Of a stretch of DNA of 56,553 bases, positions 8,458 through 17,068 are shown piece by piece (within the stretch, counting starts at the first letter, position 1; every line of letters begins with the position of its first letter). The DNA is from JBCAWW01 sp039024315 (GTDB lineage Bacteria > Bacteroidota > Bacteroidia > J057): positions 1 through 56,553 of the forward strand of contig JBCCQN010000024.1 in NCBI GenBank assembly GCA_039024315.1, written 5' to 3'. The notes beneath the pieces are model-generated. The model did no database searches, was not told the origin of the DNA, and saw only the letters and a list, made by a program, of their open reading frames with translations. A program made the position numbers and the translations under genes.

Positions 8458-9117
8458 ATGAAACGACTACGAAAAATACTATCCTTCCTGCTTCAGTTAA
8501 CGCTGATGTTGGTCTTGCCATTTGTCCTTCTCATCAGAGGGGCAACTTGGTTGTATGAATCCTATCATTGGAATCATTGGTTAGCCTTATTGACTAGTTT
8601 GGGAGCCGTTTTCCTCGTTTTATTGATCTATGTAGTGATGCTCTATGACTCTATCATCGGCGCAGGCAAAGTCACTCGTACCAGTCTCAAAGTCAAGTCT
8701 TTTGTTGTATTTGCTGTCTTAGCCGCTTTTGTAGGCTACAGCATGATTAACCTCTCAGGAGCCAATGCTAAGACTGAAGCAGTCAAAAAAGAATATACTT
8801 CCCTGCATCCCTTTATGCGCCTTGCTGTAGGTACTTTTGTTTTGGCCGATCAAGGCTTATTAGTTACAGATATGTCCCGAGTCCAAGAGGACTATAAAAA
8901 AATGGGGCTTAAGACGATTAAAAACTCGCTCCATTATGAACAAAGCACCGGCTACGTTCATGCAATGGATTTACGGACTAATGGTCGATCAGAGCTTCGC
9001 AATACGCTGACTCAGTGGTACTTCAGGATCATGGGATTCAATACACTTAGACATGGCGGCACAGGCGATCACCTCCACATTTCGCTTTCGGTTCATGACA
9101 AGCCGGGTGTGATTTGA
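8458..9117 (+). CDS. Membrane protein with possible M15-like zinc-peptidase domain
   Basis: 219 residues. The N-terminal 100 contain three hydrophobic segments (about 8-28, 42-63, 80-98). The C-terminal domain has NSLHYEQSTGYVHAMDLRT (His159, His168, Asp171) and GTGDHLHISL (His207). This resembles the His...Asp...His zinc ligands of D-Ala-D-Ala carboxypeptidase-type (M15/MEROPS clan MD) enzymes, though the first motif is longer than the usual SxHxxGxAxD. If right, it would cut cell-wall peptides on the outer face of the membrane; this is an inference from spacing only. Its 3' end overlaps the dgoK-like gene by 25 bp, tail to tail. Confidence 0.55.
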   Translation: MKRLRKILSFLLQLTLMLVLPFVLLIRGATWLYESYHWNHWLALLTSLGAVFLVLLIYVVMLYDSIIGAGKVTRTSLKVKSFVVFAVLAAFVGYSMINLSGANAKTEAVKKEYTSLHPFMRLAVGTFVLADQGLLVTDMSRVQEDYKKMGLKTIKNSLHYEQSTGYVHAMDLRTNGRSELRNTLTQWYFRIMGFNTLRHGGTGDHLHISLSVHDKPGVI

Positions 9118-10049
9118 GCATTGAGGATCTTTCGCTGGCCCTCGATGACCAAGCGCTTCGCCTCTTGCTCAGAAAGACAAGTCAGTTTTACTTCGGGCCT
9201 TAGAGATCTTATCGCCAGAGAGTAGCGTTCCCAAAGGGAATCTCCTGCTACTAAAACCACCTTATCGCTAGGCAAAATTTGGCACTCTGCTCCAATCAAT
9301 AAGCCACTTAGGTAATCAGCGTTGCTTTTTGGGGATCTTAGTTTGAGCAAATCAGCGCTTCTGATCCCAAACAGATTCGCAGTTAGAGGCTTTTTTTGAC
9401 TTTGGGAGAGCCCTGCTTTAAAGGCGACTTCGTCGAACGCTTCGTTCCCTGCAAGGGAATCGCGCAATATCGAATGCTTAGTAAGAATAGCGTACATTTC
9501 TCCAGTCATCACGGTTTGACAAGACTGAATCAACTGATTATCAACTAATAAGTGTTTACTGTGGGTCCCCGGCAACAAAAAACAGTATGCACCCTCCAAG
9601 GCTAAATCCAAACCTAGGCATTGCGTTTCTTCACCCCGCATGAGTTCAGTGCCCAGTTGCAAACCCGAGATGAGCAAGACATCTTGTCGAATCCATTCCG
9701 AAACGATATTCTGTCCTGTTAAGGAAAAGGGAGACTGGGCGTAGGGCAATTCTTTGAGGCCGATTGAGGCAGAAGCCATGCCTGAGATCACTATTGGAAT
9801 TGCACTAGCATCCGGGAAGTCCTTTTCAGGGAAGAGATCAAATAATCGTTCTAGATAGAAAGCGATCCTAGAAGGCTCCCCAGCCTTTTGCCATGCTTGA
9901 TAGAGCGCCCAAATTCCTAGATCAAAATCACAACGCTTGCTTACACTACCATCAGGTCTATTGACTAGGGCAATTCGAACTCTGCTCGTTCCCCAATCTA
10001 CACTCCAAAACCATTCTTTTTCCAAGGCCATTAACTTAGACTTTAACAA
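9093..10049 (-). CDS. dgoK: 2-dehydro-3-deoxygalactonokinase-like kinase
   Basis: 318 residues. DgoK phosphorylates 2-keto-3-deoxy-galactonate in the D-galactonate (DeLey-Doudoroff) pathway. The family pattern is visible in order: SVDWGTSRVRIALV (N-terminal phosphate loop), VISGMASASIG, LISGLQ, ELMRGEETQ, LLPGTHSKHLLV and VMTGEMYAILTKHSILRDSL. The usual partner aldolase (dgoA) is not adjacent, so the pathway role is inferred. The start may be the ATG at 10049 or the internal MALEKEW (10028). It is divergent from the Bat operon, and a GCGTT-hairpin lies inside (9424-9442). Confidence 0.85.
   Translation of the reverse strand: MLKSKLMALEKEWFWSVDWGTSRVRIALVNRPDGSVSKRCDFDLGIWALYQAWQKAGEPSRIAFYLERLFDLFPEKDFPDASAIPIVISGMASASIGLKELPYAQSPFSLTGQNIVSEWIRQDVLLISGLQLGTELMRGEETQCLGLDLALEGAYCFLLPGTHSKHLLVDNQLIQSCQTVMTGEMYAILTKHSILRDSLAGNEAFDEVAFKAGLSQSQKKPLTANLFGIRSADLLKLRSPKSNADYLSGLLIGAECQILPSDKVVLVAGDSLWERYSLAIRSLRPEVKLTCLSEQEAKRLVIEGQRKILNAQITPGLS
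9424..9442 (-). repeat. GCGTT-hairpin copy 4
   Basis: The minus strand reads AAGCGTT then CGAC-GAA-GTCG. This stem differs from the common ones at two paired positions, and both are compensated. It lies inside the dgoK-like gene (reads EAFDEVA). Confidence 0.7.
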
Positions 10050-10107
10050 AACATTAACACCCCTCAGGGCTCAAAAAACGATATATTTGCATGGCTTCAA
10101 AAATAAT

Positions 10108-11100
10108 ATGCGGCAGCGTAAATCAAGCAAATTCATCATTCTGAGCCTGATCCTTTTGATCAGCTTTCCTCTGGCAAAAGCACAGAGTATCAGGGCACAG
10201 GCAGAGGTAGATAGCCTCAGGGCCCTCATCGGAAGCCCCATTCCACTCAAAATCACCGTTGAACATCTAGCTGAAATGGAGCTTGAGCTTCCTGCCTATC
10301 AGCAAGGAGAAAAGCTAGGTAGTTTAGAAATTCTCTCCCTCGGAGAACGCCAAGTCAAAAGCGTAGGCAACTATCAACGTTCGATCTTGCAAATGGAAGT
10401 TACCAGTTTTGATTCTGGTTTCGTATATCTTCCTGCTCAAAAGATCAGTGCCAAACCCACTGATGGAAGCCCTGCCATTTTGGCTACTACGGATTCTATT
10501 TTGCTTCGCTTCGACTATCCCGTAATTGATACGACTCAGGCCTACAAGCCGATCAAAGATATCTACGAAGTCCCGCTGAGTTTTACTGATATCTGGCCCT
10601 ATGCCGCCGGAGCCTTGGTATTAAGCGCAGTAATATTTGGCTTGGTCCTATTATTTAGACGCCTCAATCGTAAAGAAGAGGTCATCAAACCAAAGGCGCC
10701 TCCCCTTCCGCCGCATGAGATCGCTATGCGCAAGCTCTCGCAATTGGAAGCCGCCAAATACTGGCAAAGTGGGCAAGCCCGAGAGTATTATTTTGAACTC
10801 TCTCATATCCTACGAGAATACATTGAAGGTCGCTTTAAGGTCCCTGCCCTTGAATCGACTACTGATGATATCCTTAGGGACTTGAATACTAGTTTAAATA
10901 AGGATAAGCTGAGAGAAAAGCTGCAAGGGATGTTGCAAATGGCTGAATTGGCCAAGTTCGCAAAATTCACCCCTACGGAGCAGGAGAACTTAGATAATAT
11001 GAACCTCGCCAGAGAGTTTGTAAAACGTACTCAAATTAGCAAAGAAGAAATTGCCGCCACAAAGGCCGCTGAGGAATTGGAGGGTCCGGAAAATGAGTAA
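10108..11100 (+). CDS. Bat-operon leading membrane protein (DUF4381-like)
   Basis: 330 residues from the ATG at 10108, chosen because it starts a signal peptide (MRQRKSSKFIILSLILLISF, cleaved near AKAQ); upstream in-frame sequence lies in the promoter region. A periplasmic beta-rich region (about 26-160, DSLRALIGSPIPLKITV) is like the N-terminal part of BatD. It is followed by one membrane helix (162-184, IWPYAAGALVLSAVIFGLVL) and a cytoplasmic helical domain (EIAMRKLSQLEAAKYWQSGQ, HILREYIEGRFKVPALESTT) typical of the small Bat-associated protein that usually sits between the DUF58 gene and batA. It overlaps batA by 8 bp. Confidence 0.8.
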   Translation: MRQRKSSKFIILSLILLISFPLAKAQSIRAQAEVDSLRALIGSPIPLKITVEHLAEMELELPAYQQGEKLGSLEILSLGERQVKSVGNYQRSILQMEVTSFDSGFVYLPAQKISAKPTDGSPAILATTDSILLRFDYPVIDTTQAYKPIKDIYEVPLSFTDIWPYAAGALVLSAVIFGLVLLFRRLNRKEEVIKPKAPPLPPHEIAMRKLSQLEAAKYWQSGQAREYYFELSHILREYIEGRFKVPALESTTDDILRDLNTSLNKDKLREKLQGMLQMAELAKFAKFTPTEQENLDNMNLAREFVKRTQISKEEIAATKAAEELEGPENE

Positions 11101-12106
11101 GTATTTGAACTATTGGGATACCATCGAATTTGCCGATAAGCAGTGGCTTTTACTGCTGATCCTGCCTTTATTGTTTTTGGCTTGGCAAATTTGGCGCTAC
11201 CAGCAATTATATCCAGTGCTTAAGCTACCTATTCTTTCAGGCTTAGGTAAGCATTCTTCGCCTTGGCGAGGGTGGATCAAAAGACACTTATATGTCCTGC
11301 GTATCCTCGCCGTTGGCTCGCTCATCGTAGCCATGGCCAGACCGCAATTTGTGCAGACAGAAGATCAAATTGAGACCGAAGGGATTGATATTGTTATTGC
11401 TTTGGATATCTCTTCCTCCATGACCCATCGCGACTTCCAACCCAATAGATTGGAAGCAGCCAAGAAAAAAGCCTCTGAATTTATTCAAGCACGGGCCGAT
11501 GACAGAGTGGGTTTAGTGGTATTTGCCAAAGAGAGCTTTACCCAATGTCCGCTTACCACGGACACCATCATGATTCAGCAACTATTGCGTGAAATCAGAA
11601 GTGGCTTGATCGAAGACGGAACGGCCATCGGTATGGGTTTAGGCACCGCCATCAATCGCCTCAAAGAATCTACGGCCGAAAGTAAAGTAGTGATCCTTTT
11701 GACGGATGGTGAAAACAATGCCGGCAAGATCCAGCCCATGATGGCAGTCGAAGCGGCCAAGACCTATGGCATTCGCATCTATACCATTGGGGTGGGTCGA
11801 CGTGGCAAAATCCCAGTACAAGTACAAGGCCTTCTTGGCACTAAATATGTGTATCAAGAAGTCAAAATTGACGAAGAATTATTGCAAGAAATAGCCAAGC
11901 AAACAGATGGCCAATATTTTCGAGCGACCGATAATGAAGCCCTTGAAAATATCTATGAGTCCATCAATGAGTTAGAAACTTCTCGTATAGAGATGAGCAA
12001 GCTTACCCGTCGGAGTGAAGCTTTTTATCTCTTCCTGATGCTCGGTGCGAGCCTGTTTTTATTGGAGCTATTATTGCGTTATACCCTAGTAAGGAACATT
12101 CCCTAA
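11093..12106 (+). CDS. batA: Aerotolerance protein BatA (vWA domain)
   Basis: 337 residues from the ATG at 11093, which overlaps the preceding gene and places the first helix correctly. There are N-terminal membrane helices (about 16-33 and 65-82) and then a periplasm-facing von Willebrand A domain with a complete metal-binding (MIDAS) site: DISSS (Asp105, Ser107, Ser109), a Thr loop (DGTAIG) and LTDGEN (Asp205). A C-terminal helix (FYLFLMLGASLFLLELLL) anchors it. BatA works with BatB-E in a membrane complex linked to oxygen tolerance and envelope stress in Bacteroidota. Confidence 0.93.
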   Translation: MSKYLNYWDTIEFADKQWLLLLILPLLFLAWQIWRYQQLYPVLKLPILSGLGKHSSPWRGWIKRHLYVLRILAVGSLIVAMARPQFVQTEDQIETEGIDIVIALDISSSMTHRDFQPNRLEAAKKKASEFIQARADDRVGLVVFAKESFTQCPLTTDTIMIQQLLREIRSGLIEDGTAIGMGLGTAINRLKESTAESKVVILLTDGENNAGKIQPMMAVEAAKTYGIRIYTIGVGRRGKIPVQVQGLLGTKYVYQEVKIDEELLQEIAKQTDGQYFRATDNEALENIYESINELETSRIEMSKLTRRSEAFYLFLMLGASLFLLELLLRYTLVRNIP

Positions 12107-12109
12107 AGC

Positions 12110-13144
12110 ATGGAACGATTTCGATTTGAGAACCCAGAAGCATTTTGGTTGCTGCTCCTATTGGTGCCGCTAGCCTTGGTGTATTGGGCTTTTATGCGTT
12201 ATCGCCGTCGCGCAACGCTTAGCTTTGGGGAGGGCAGCCTTTTGAGCTATCTCATGCCGCTCAAGCCAGATTACAAGCACCAGACTAAATTTGTGATGGG
12301 CTTTATTGGCTTAGCCATGCTGATTGGCGCCTTGGCCAACCCTCAATACGGTTTAAAGCAAGAAACCATGACGCGGGAAGGAGTAGATCTCATGATCGCG
12401 GTCGATATTTCTCGTTCCATGCTGGCGCAGGACGTTAAGCCTAATCGCTTGGAGCAAGCAAGGGAAGTAGTCTCGAGGCTCATCGATCAACTGGGAGGTG
12501 ATCGAGTTGGACTGATCATTTTTGCGGGTAATGCCTATCTGCAAGTTCCCATTACGAGCGACTACGTAACGATCAAGACATTTTTAAGTACGATCAATCC
12601 TGATATGGCCGCCACTCAGGGCACCGCCATAGGAGAAGCAATAGATATCGCAGAACTAGCGTTCGCCTCGGGCGAATCTCAATCTAGGGCCGTACTGATT
12701 ATCTCTGATGGGGAGGATCATGAAGGCAGAGCCGTTACCTCCGCGATCAAAGCCGCCGAAAATGGCACCACCATTTATACCTTAGGTATTGGGGGAACCA
12801 AGGGCGTACCGATCCCGATTCGCGTCAACAATCGTGATGATTATAAAAGGGACCGTACGGGTAAAATCGTGGTTTCAAAACTCAATGAGGCAATGCTCGA
12901 AGAAGTAGCAGCAGCCGGAGGAGGCAATTATTTCCGTTTACAAGGTGGCTTGAGTGATGTGCAACGCATTCGGCGGGCTTTACGACAGCTTCAGCAGCAA
13001 CAATTTGAAGATCGGGTTTTTACTGACTACGAGGATCATTTCCAGTGGTTGTTAGGACTCGGGATCTTGTTTTTAGTTTTAGAATACTTCATCTCGGAGA
13101 GACGCAGCGAGTGGCTTTCTGATTGGAAAATATTTAAAGTATGA
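12110..13144 (+). CDS. batB: Aerotolerance protein BatB (vWA domain)
   Basis: 344 residues with the same architecture as BatA: two N-terminal helices (LLLLLVPLALVYWAFM, FVMGFIGLAMLIGALA), a vWA domain with DISRS (Asp99, Ser101, Ser103), GTAIGEAIDIA and IISDGEDHEG, and a final membrane helix (FQWLLGLGILFLVLEYF). It starts 4 bp after batA and its stop overlaps the batC start (ATGA). It is the second vWA subunit of the Bat complex. Confidence 0.93.
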   Translation: MERFRFENPEAFWLLLLLVPLALVYWAFMRYRRRATLSFGEGSLLSYLMPLKPDYKHQTKFVMGFIGLAMLIGALANPQYGLKQETMTREGVDLMIAVDISRSMLAQDVKPNRLEQAREVVSRLIDQLGGDRVGLIIFAGNAYLQVPITSDYVTIKTFLSTINPDMAATQGTAIGEAIDIAELAFASGESQSRAVLIISDGEDHEGRAVTSAIKAAENGTTIYTLGIGGTKGVPIPIRVNNRDDYKRDRTGKIVVSKLNEAMLEEVAAAGGGNYFRLQGGLSDVQRIRRALRQLQQQQFEDRVFTDYEDHFQWLLGLGILFLVLEYFISERRSEWLSDWKIFKV

Positions 13145-13926
13145 GCAGTAAATATTGGCTATTTGTAGGTCTTTTTTGGTTTCCGATTTTGAGCTTCGCT
13201 CAACTGGAAGACAATCGCGCTCGCAGCCTACTGAGAGAGGGTAATAAAGCCTATGAAGAAGGCAACTTTGCCGATTCTCAGGTTGCTTATGGCAAAGCCC
13301 TTGAATTGGCTCCTGGGGATGCCAAAGGTCATTTCAATCTTGGCGACGCCCTTTATCAGCAACAGCGCTTTCCTGAATCTATTCAATCTTATCAGCTAGC
13401 TGCTCAATTAGCCGAATCAAATCTAGACAAAGCCAAAGCCTACCACAATATCGGTAACGCCCATATGGCCCAGCAAGAATTTGATAAAGCAGTGGTAGGC
13501 TACACCCAAGCCCTGCGCCACGATCCCAACGATGCTGACGCCCGTTATAATCTGGCCTATGCTTTACAAATGCTACAGCAACAACAGGAACAACAACAGC
13601 AGCAAGGGGAAGGGGATAATCAGGACCAAAACGAGCAGGACAAAAATCAAGATCAGCAAGACCAACAAAATGAGGAGCAGGATCAGTCAGATCAATCGCA
13701 GCAAGAGGAGCAGGAACAACAGGATCAGGCACAAGACGAACAACAAAATGACAATCCTTCTGAAGGTAAACCTCAAGATCAGCAGGTATTACAAAACCCA
13801 AATATGACGCGGGAACAAATCGAACAAATGCTTGAAAATCTCCAAATTGAAGAGAAAGAGCTTTTGGAAGAAATTCCCAAAAGAAAAGTAAAACCTAAGG
13901 CAAGTACTTCCGATAAAGATTGGTAA
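13141..13926 (+). CDS. batC: Aerotolerance protein BatC (TPR, Gln/Asp/Glu-rich tail)
   Basis: 261 residues with a signal peptide (WLFVGLFWFPILSFA). Three TPR motifs follow (about 30-140: LLREGNKAYEEGNFADSQVA, AKGHFNLGDALYQQQRFPES, KAYHNIGNAHMAQQEFDKAV). Then comes a roughly 65-residue low-complexity stretch of Gln, Asp, Glu and Asn with runs of Q, and a short charged tail (MTREQIEQMLENLQ, EKELLEEIPKRK). Such acidic, Gln-rich linkers are usual in BatC. It is translationally coupled to batB. The next gene starts 12 bp after the stop. Confidence 0.9.
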   Translation: MSSKYWLFVGLFWFPILSFAQLEDNRARSLLREGNKAYEEGNFADSQVAYGKALELAPGDAKGHFNLGDALYQQQRFPESIQSYQLAAQLAESNLDKAKAYHNIGNAHMAQQEFDKAVVGYTQALRHDPNDADARYNLAYALQMLQQQQEQQQQQGEGDNQDQNEQDKNQDQQDQQNEEQDQSDQSQQEEQEQQDQAQDEQQNDNPSEGKPQDQQVLQNPNMTREQIEQMLENLQIEEKELLEEIPKRKVKPKASTSDKDW

Positions 13927-13937
13927 AAAATAATGGC

Positions 13938-15746
13938 ATGAAACAGCTTTTTTGTTTGCTCTGCATGCTGACTGCCTTTGGGGAGCTCTGGGGACAAAGC
14001 TTCGAAGCTTTTTTGTCCTCACCCACAGTGCAGCAGGGTCAAACTTTTACAGTTACTTTTACCGCTGAAAATCTGGAAGAAGGCGAATTTAAAGCCCCTG
14101 ACTTTGGAAAGCTGGAAAGCTTAGGCGCACCTAAGATGTCTCAAGGTATCCAGATCGTCAATGGTAATGTAAGTCGCTCTGTAAGCTACACTTATTATTT
14201 GCGTAGTAGTCAGAAGGGAACTTTCCGTCTTGGAGCGGCTAGCTATAAAACGCCTAAGAAAACTTACACCACGCAAAAGCTACAGGTCAAAATCGTAGCG
14301 GGGCAAGCCAATAATACTAGCTCAAATAATCAGCAAAGCGCGAACGCAAGAAAGGCGAATATTGATGCTGCCTCATTGGCCGAAAATGTCTTTTTGCGTG
14401 CTTATACCAATAAACGCAAAGTTTACCAAGGAGAGCAACTAACGCTTGCCTATAAAGTTTATACGCAAAGAGGATATAACATCGTAGGGGCTTCTTCTCC
14501 AGAGCAACCTGACTATGATGGTTTTTGGATCGAGCCGATCGAGAATAAAGAGAGCCGCTATCGTCCCGATACCTACAATGGTAAGGACTATAACTCCTTT
14601 GTGATCGATCAGATGGTATTGATCCCTCAAAAAACAGGAAAACTCACCATCAAACCCTTCCAGCTACAGACCACAATTCAGATTTTGGTACGCAATCAGA
14701 AGCCGCAAAGTTTTTTTGACAGCTTCTTTGACCGTTATCAAAATGTGGAGTTACCATTATTTTCTAATGAGTTGGAATTAGAAGTTCTTCCCCTGCCAGA
14801 CCGTGCCAAACCAGACGCCTTTACCGGCGCTGTCGGCACATATGAGATGGAGGTAAAACTGGATACCGCGAAAGCCCAAACGGGAGAGGCCCTTACCCTC
14901 AAAGTCGATATCCAAGGCAAAGGTTATCTCAAGGCGATCAATATGCCCCCGCTTGAATTTCCGGAAGGCTTTGATGCATTTACCCCTAAGGTCAATGATA
15001 TACAATCTCGGGCTGGTGGAATGATCAACAGTCAAAAAACAATAGAGTATGTTTTAGTGCCCCGTAATCCGGGAACGTTCAGTCTTCCCAAAGTACAATT
15101 TGCCTTCTTTGACATTGCCGATGGGCGCTACAAAGTCATCGAAGGACCAGAGTTTGTGGTAGAAGTAGATGGAGAGGCCCTAGGGGGGCCAGAAGAGGAG
15201 ATAGAAATCGGGGAAGAAGGCAATGGAGGACCAGTATTTTATGGTATTAACGAAGACCCTGGCTATCCTCGCACTTACAAAAGTCTGGCTGGTTCGGCCA
15301 TATTCTGGAGTTTATGGCTACTGCCCATAGTGCTCTTTATTGGTTTTTACTTTTACCAAGATAGACGCCAAAAGAAAGCGGCAGACGTTACCGGTAATAA
15401 ACGCCGTAATGCCAGTAAAGAAGCGATTAAGCGTTTGGCGACAGCCAGTACACATCTCAAAAAGCAAGACGAAAAAGCCTTTTATGATGAATTGGTCAGA
15501 GCTATGTACGGCTACGTAGGCGACAAACTCAATTTGAGACCCTCTGCGCTTTCGCGAGAGAATATCAGCGAAGCTCTGAGAGCTGAAAAAGTCGCAGAAG
15601 GGCGTGTGCAAAGCTTTACTCGCATTCTCGACGATAGTGAAATGGCCCTCTTTGCCCCTATGGCGGTAGCCGGAGGTATGCAAAGCATGTACGATAAAGC
15701 TTCTGCGCTTATCACCGAAATGGAACAAGACATCGAAGCCGAATGA
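13938..15746 (+). CDS. batD: Aerotolerance protein BatD (oxygen tolerance family)
   Basis: 602 residues from the ATG at 13938, chosen because it opens the signal peptide (MKQLFCLLCMLTAFGELWG). The upstream TTG at 13920 is unlikely. The periplasmic part has repeated beta-sandwich modules typical of BatD (FEAFLSSPTVQQGQTFTVTF, VSYTYYLRSSQKGTFRLG, LPKVQFAFFD). One helix follows near residue 460 (IFWSLWLLPIVLFIGFYF), then a cytoplasmic helical tail (EAIKRLATASTHLKKQD, KLNLRPSALSRENISEAL). Its stop overlaps the batE start (ATGA). Confidence 0.92.
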   Translation: MKQLFCLLCMLTAFGELWGQSFEAFLSSPTVQQGQTFTVTFTAENLEEGEFKAPDFGKLESLGAPKMSQGIQIVNGNVSRSVSYTYYLRSSQKGTFRLGAASYKTPKKTYTTQKLQVKIVAGQANNTSSNNQQSANARKANIDAASLAENVFLRAYTNKRKVYQGEQLTLAYKVYTQRGYNIVGASSPEQPDYDGFWIEPIENKESRYRPDTYNGKDYNSFVIDQMVLIPQKTGKLTIKPFQLQTTIQILVRNQKPQSFFDSFFDRYQNVELPLFSNELELEVLPLPDRAKPDAFTGAVGTYEMEVKLDTAKAQTGEALTLKVDIQGKGYLKAINMPPLEFPEGFDAFTPKVNDIQSRAGGMINSQKTIEYVLVPRNPGTFSLPKVQFAFFDIADGRYKVIEGPEFVVEVDGEALGGPEEEIEIGEEGNGGPVFYGINEDPGYPRTYKSLAGSAIFWSLWLLPIVLFIGFYFYQDRRQKKAADVTGNKRRNASKEAIKRLATASTHLKKQDEKAFYDELVRAMYGYVGDKLNLRPSALSRENISEALRAEKVAEGRVQSFTRILDDSEMALFAPMAVAGGMQSMYDKASALITEMEQDIEAE

Positions 15747-16516
15747 AAGGATTGAAAATCATATTGATGATAGGGTTGCTCCTGAGTGGGGTTTCGGTCA
15801 AGGGGCAGATTCCACCCGCAGATCGCTTTGCAGCGGCAAATGCGGCCTACTTAAACGACCGTTATGACCAAGCCGCTGAGCGCTACCTTGCCCTGATCAA
15901 AGAAGGATATAGCTCTGCTTCTTTACACTACAATCTGGCAAATGCTCAGTATCAACTCAAGCGCATTGGCTCCGCAGTTTTGCACTATGAGAAAGCTTTA
16001 CGCCTAGACCCTAGCAATGTCGAAATCGAACATAATCTCAATCTAGCGAGAGCAAGCATTACGGATAATCCGGACGCAGTGAGTGATCTTGCGATTTTGG
16101 AACAAGGAGAACGTTTTTACCGCGTCCAAAGTGCTACTTTCTGGGCTATTTGCTCATTGGTGGTGATTTGGCTCAGTTATTTTGCCGGAGCCTGGTTTTT
16201 GCGTTCTCGCAGAGGCTCACAAAGACGAGTTACCTTTTTTGGCGGTATCAGTCTAGCGGTTATTTCCGTGGCCTTATTATGGATCAGCCTACAAAAAAGA
16301 AGTACTGAAAAAGATAGCGGCCAAGCAATTGTGATGCTTTCGACTGTATCCCTCAGAGACGCCCCTAATGGAGCGCAAGAAGTGATGATCTTGCGTGAAG
16401 GCTATCGAGTGCGTATCCTCGATCAATTGCAGGAATGGCAGCAAGTCGAAATCACCAATACTGACGGTAGCGAAAATGTGGGTTGGGTCAAAGAAGAGGC
16501 CCTAGCCAAGATCTGA
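15743..16516 (+). CDS. batE: Aerotolerance protein BatE (TPR plus SH3)
   Basis: 257 residues with a signal peptide (ILMIGLLLSGVSVKGQ). TPR motifs follow (RFAAANAAYLNDRYDQAAER, SLHYNLANAQYQLKRIGSAV), then two membrane helices (about 131-152 and 163-184) and a C-terminal bacterial SH3-like domain (VMLSTVSLRDAPNGAQEVMI, GYRVRILDQLQEWQQVEI, GWVKEEAL). It is the last gene of the operon; 105 bp separate it from the convergent thioesterase. Confidence 0.92.
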   Translation: MKGLKIILMIGLLLSGVSVKGQIPPADRFAAANAAYLNDRYDQAAERYLALIKEGYSSASLHYNLANAQYQLKRIGSAVLHYEKALRLDPSNVEIEHNLNLARASITDNPDAVSDLAILEQGERFYRVQSATFWAICSLVVIWLSYFAGAWFLRSRRGSQRRVTFFGGISLAVISVALLWISLQKRSTEKDSGQAIVMLSTVSLRDAPNGAQEVMILREGYRVRILDQLQEWQQVEITNTDGSENVGWVKEEALAKI

Positions 16517-16557
16517 TTCCTGCTACCACAGTTTTGGGAGGCTTTGGTTTTTTGCTA

Positions 16558-16574
16558 CGGCTGCGCCGAACGCT
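16558..16574 (-). repeat. GCGTT-hairpin copy 5
   Basis: The minus strand reads AGCGTT then CGGC-GCA-GCCG. It lies between batE and the thioesterase gene, next to a short tandem TAGCCTA repeat (16584-16603). Confidence 0.75.
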
Positions 16575-16621
16575 CATCCCCCCTAGCCTATAGCCTATAG
16601 CCTAAATTCGAGGGCTAAATC

Positions 16622-17035
16622 CTAAGCTTGTAAATGAGATTCCATCGCAGCTTTTCGTTCTGGAGGCAAAGGCAGGGCTTTGCGATTGAGCTTATCAAAG
16701 AGAACCAACACAATACGCATAGTACAAACTAGCTCTTGAGAGCGAGCGTTATACATCTCATGAAAGAGGGTAAAAGCTTTGTTTCCTACCTCCACTAAGC
16801 TAGATTCAATGTAGAGCAAATCATTTTCAAAGACCTCTTTGAGATATTTCACCTGCTGCTCTAAGACTACCATCCCGACCTTTTCCCGATCATCGGCGGT
16901 GCCAAGCTTAAGCTCCATTTCGAAATTACGCCCAGCATGTTCAAACTTATTGATGTAGTACATGACGTTCATATGGCCATTGGAGTCGCTTTCCCAAGTC
17001 ATGACGGCGCCTTTGTAAGTGAGGATTTTTTTCAT
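16622..17035 (-). CDS. Hotdog-fold acyl-CoA thioesterase (4HBT family)
   Basis: 137 residues. The N-terminus has the 4-hydroxybenzoyl-CoA thioesterase-type pattern VMTWESDSNGHMNVMYYINK, with the Asp/Asn-x-x-x-His region followed by the long hotdog helix (KFEHAGRNFE). Beta strands VVLEQQVKYLKEVFENDLLY and ALTLFHEMYN-like segments (AFTLFHEMYNARSQELVCTM) follow. It is a cytoplasmic enzyme releasing CoA from an acyl group; the substrate is unknown. Its stop faces batE and its start is 33 bp from the end of the beta-lactamase-like gene, which may be upstream in the same transcript. Confidence 0.85.
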   Translation of the reverse strand: MKKILTYKGAVMTWESDSNGHMNVMYYINKFEHAGRNFEMELKLGTADDREKVGMVVLEQQVKYLKEVFENDLLYIESSLVEVGNKAFTLFHEMYNARSQELVCTMRIVLVLFDKLNRKALPLPPERKAAMESHLQA

Positions 17036-17068
17036 CTAAGAAAGATTTCAAATATTGGTGGATAGATA

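Noticed and set aside
9937..10107. An upstream in-frame extension of the first Bat-operon protein.
   Set aside because: It overlaps the divergent dgoK-like gene and its promoter region; the ATG at 10108 starts a good signal peptide.
13560..13750. CAA/CAG-rich tract in batC as a microsatellite or CRISPR-like repeat.
   Set aside because: It is a coding low-complexity Gln/Asp/Glu region typical of BatC with no regular spacer.
13379..13801. A 140-codon open frame antisense to batC.
   Set aside because: It mirrors the Gln/Asp-rich repeat of batC and shows no family features; a shadow frame.
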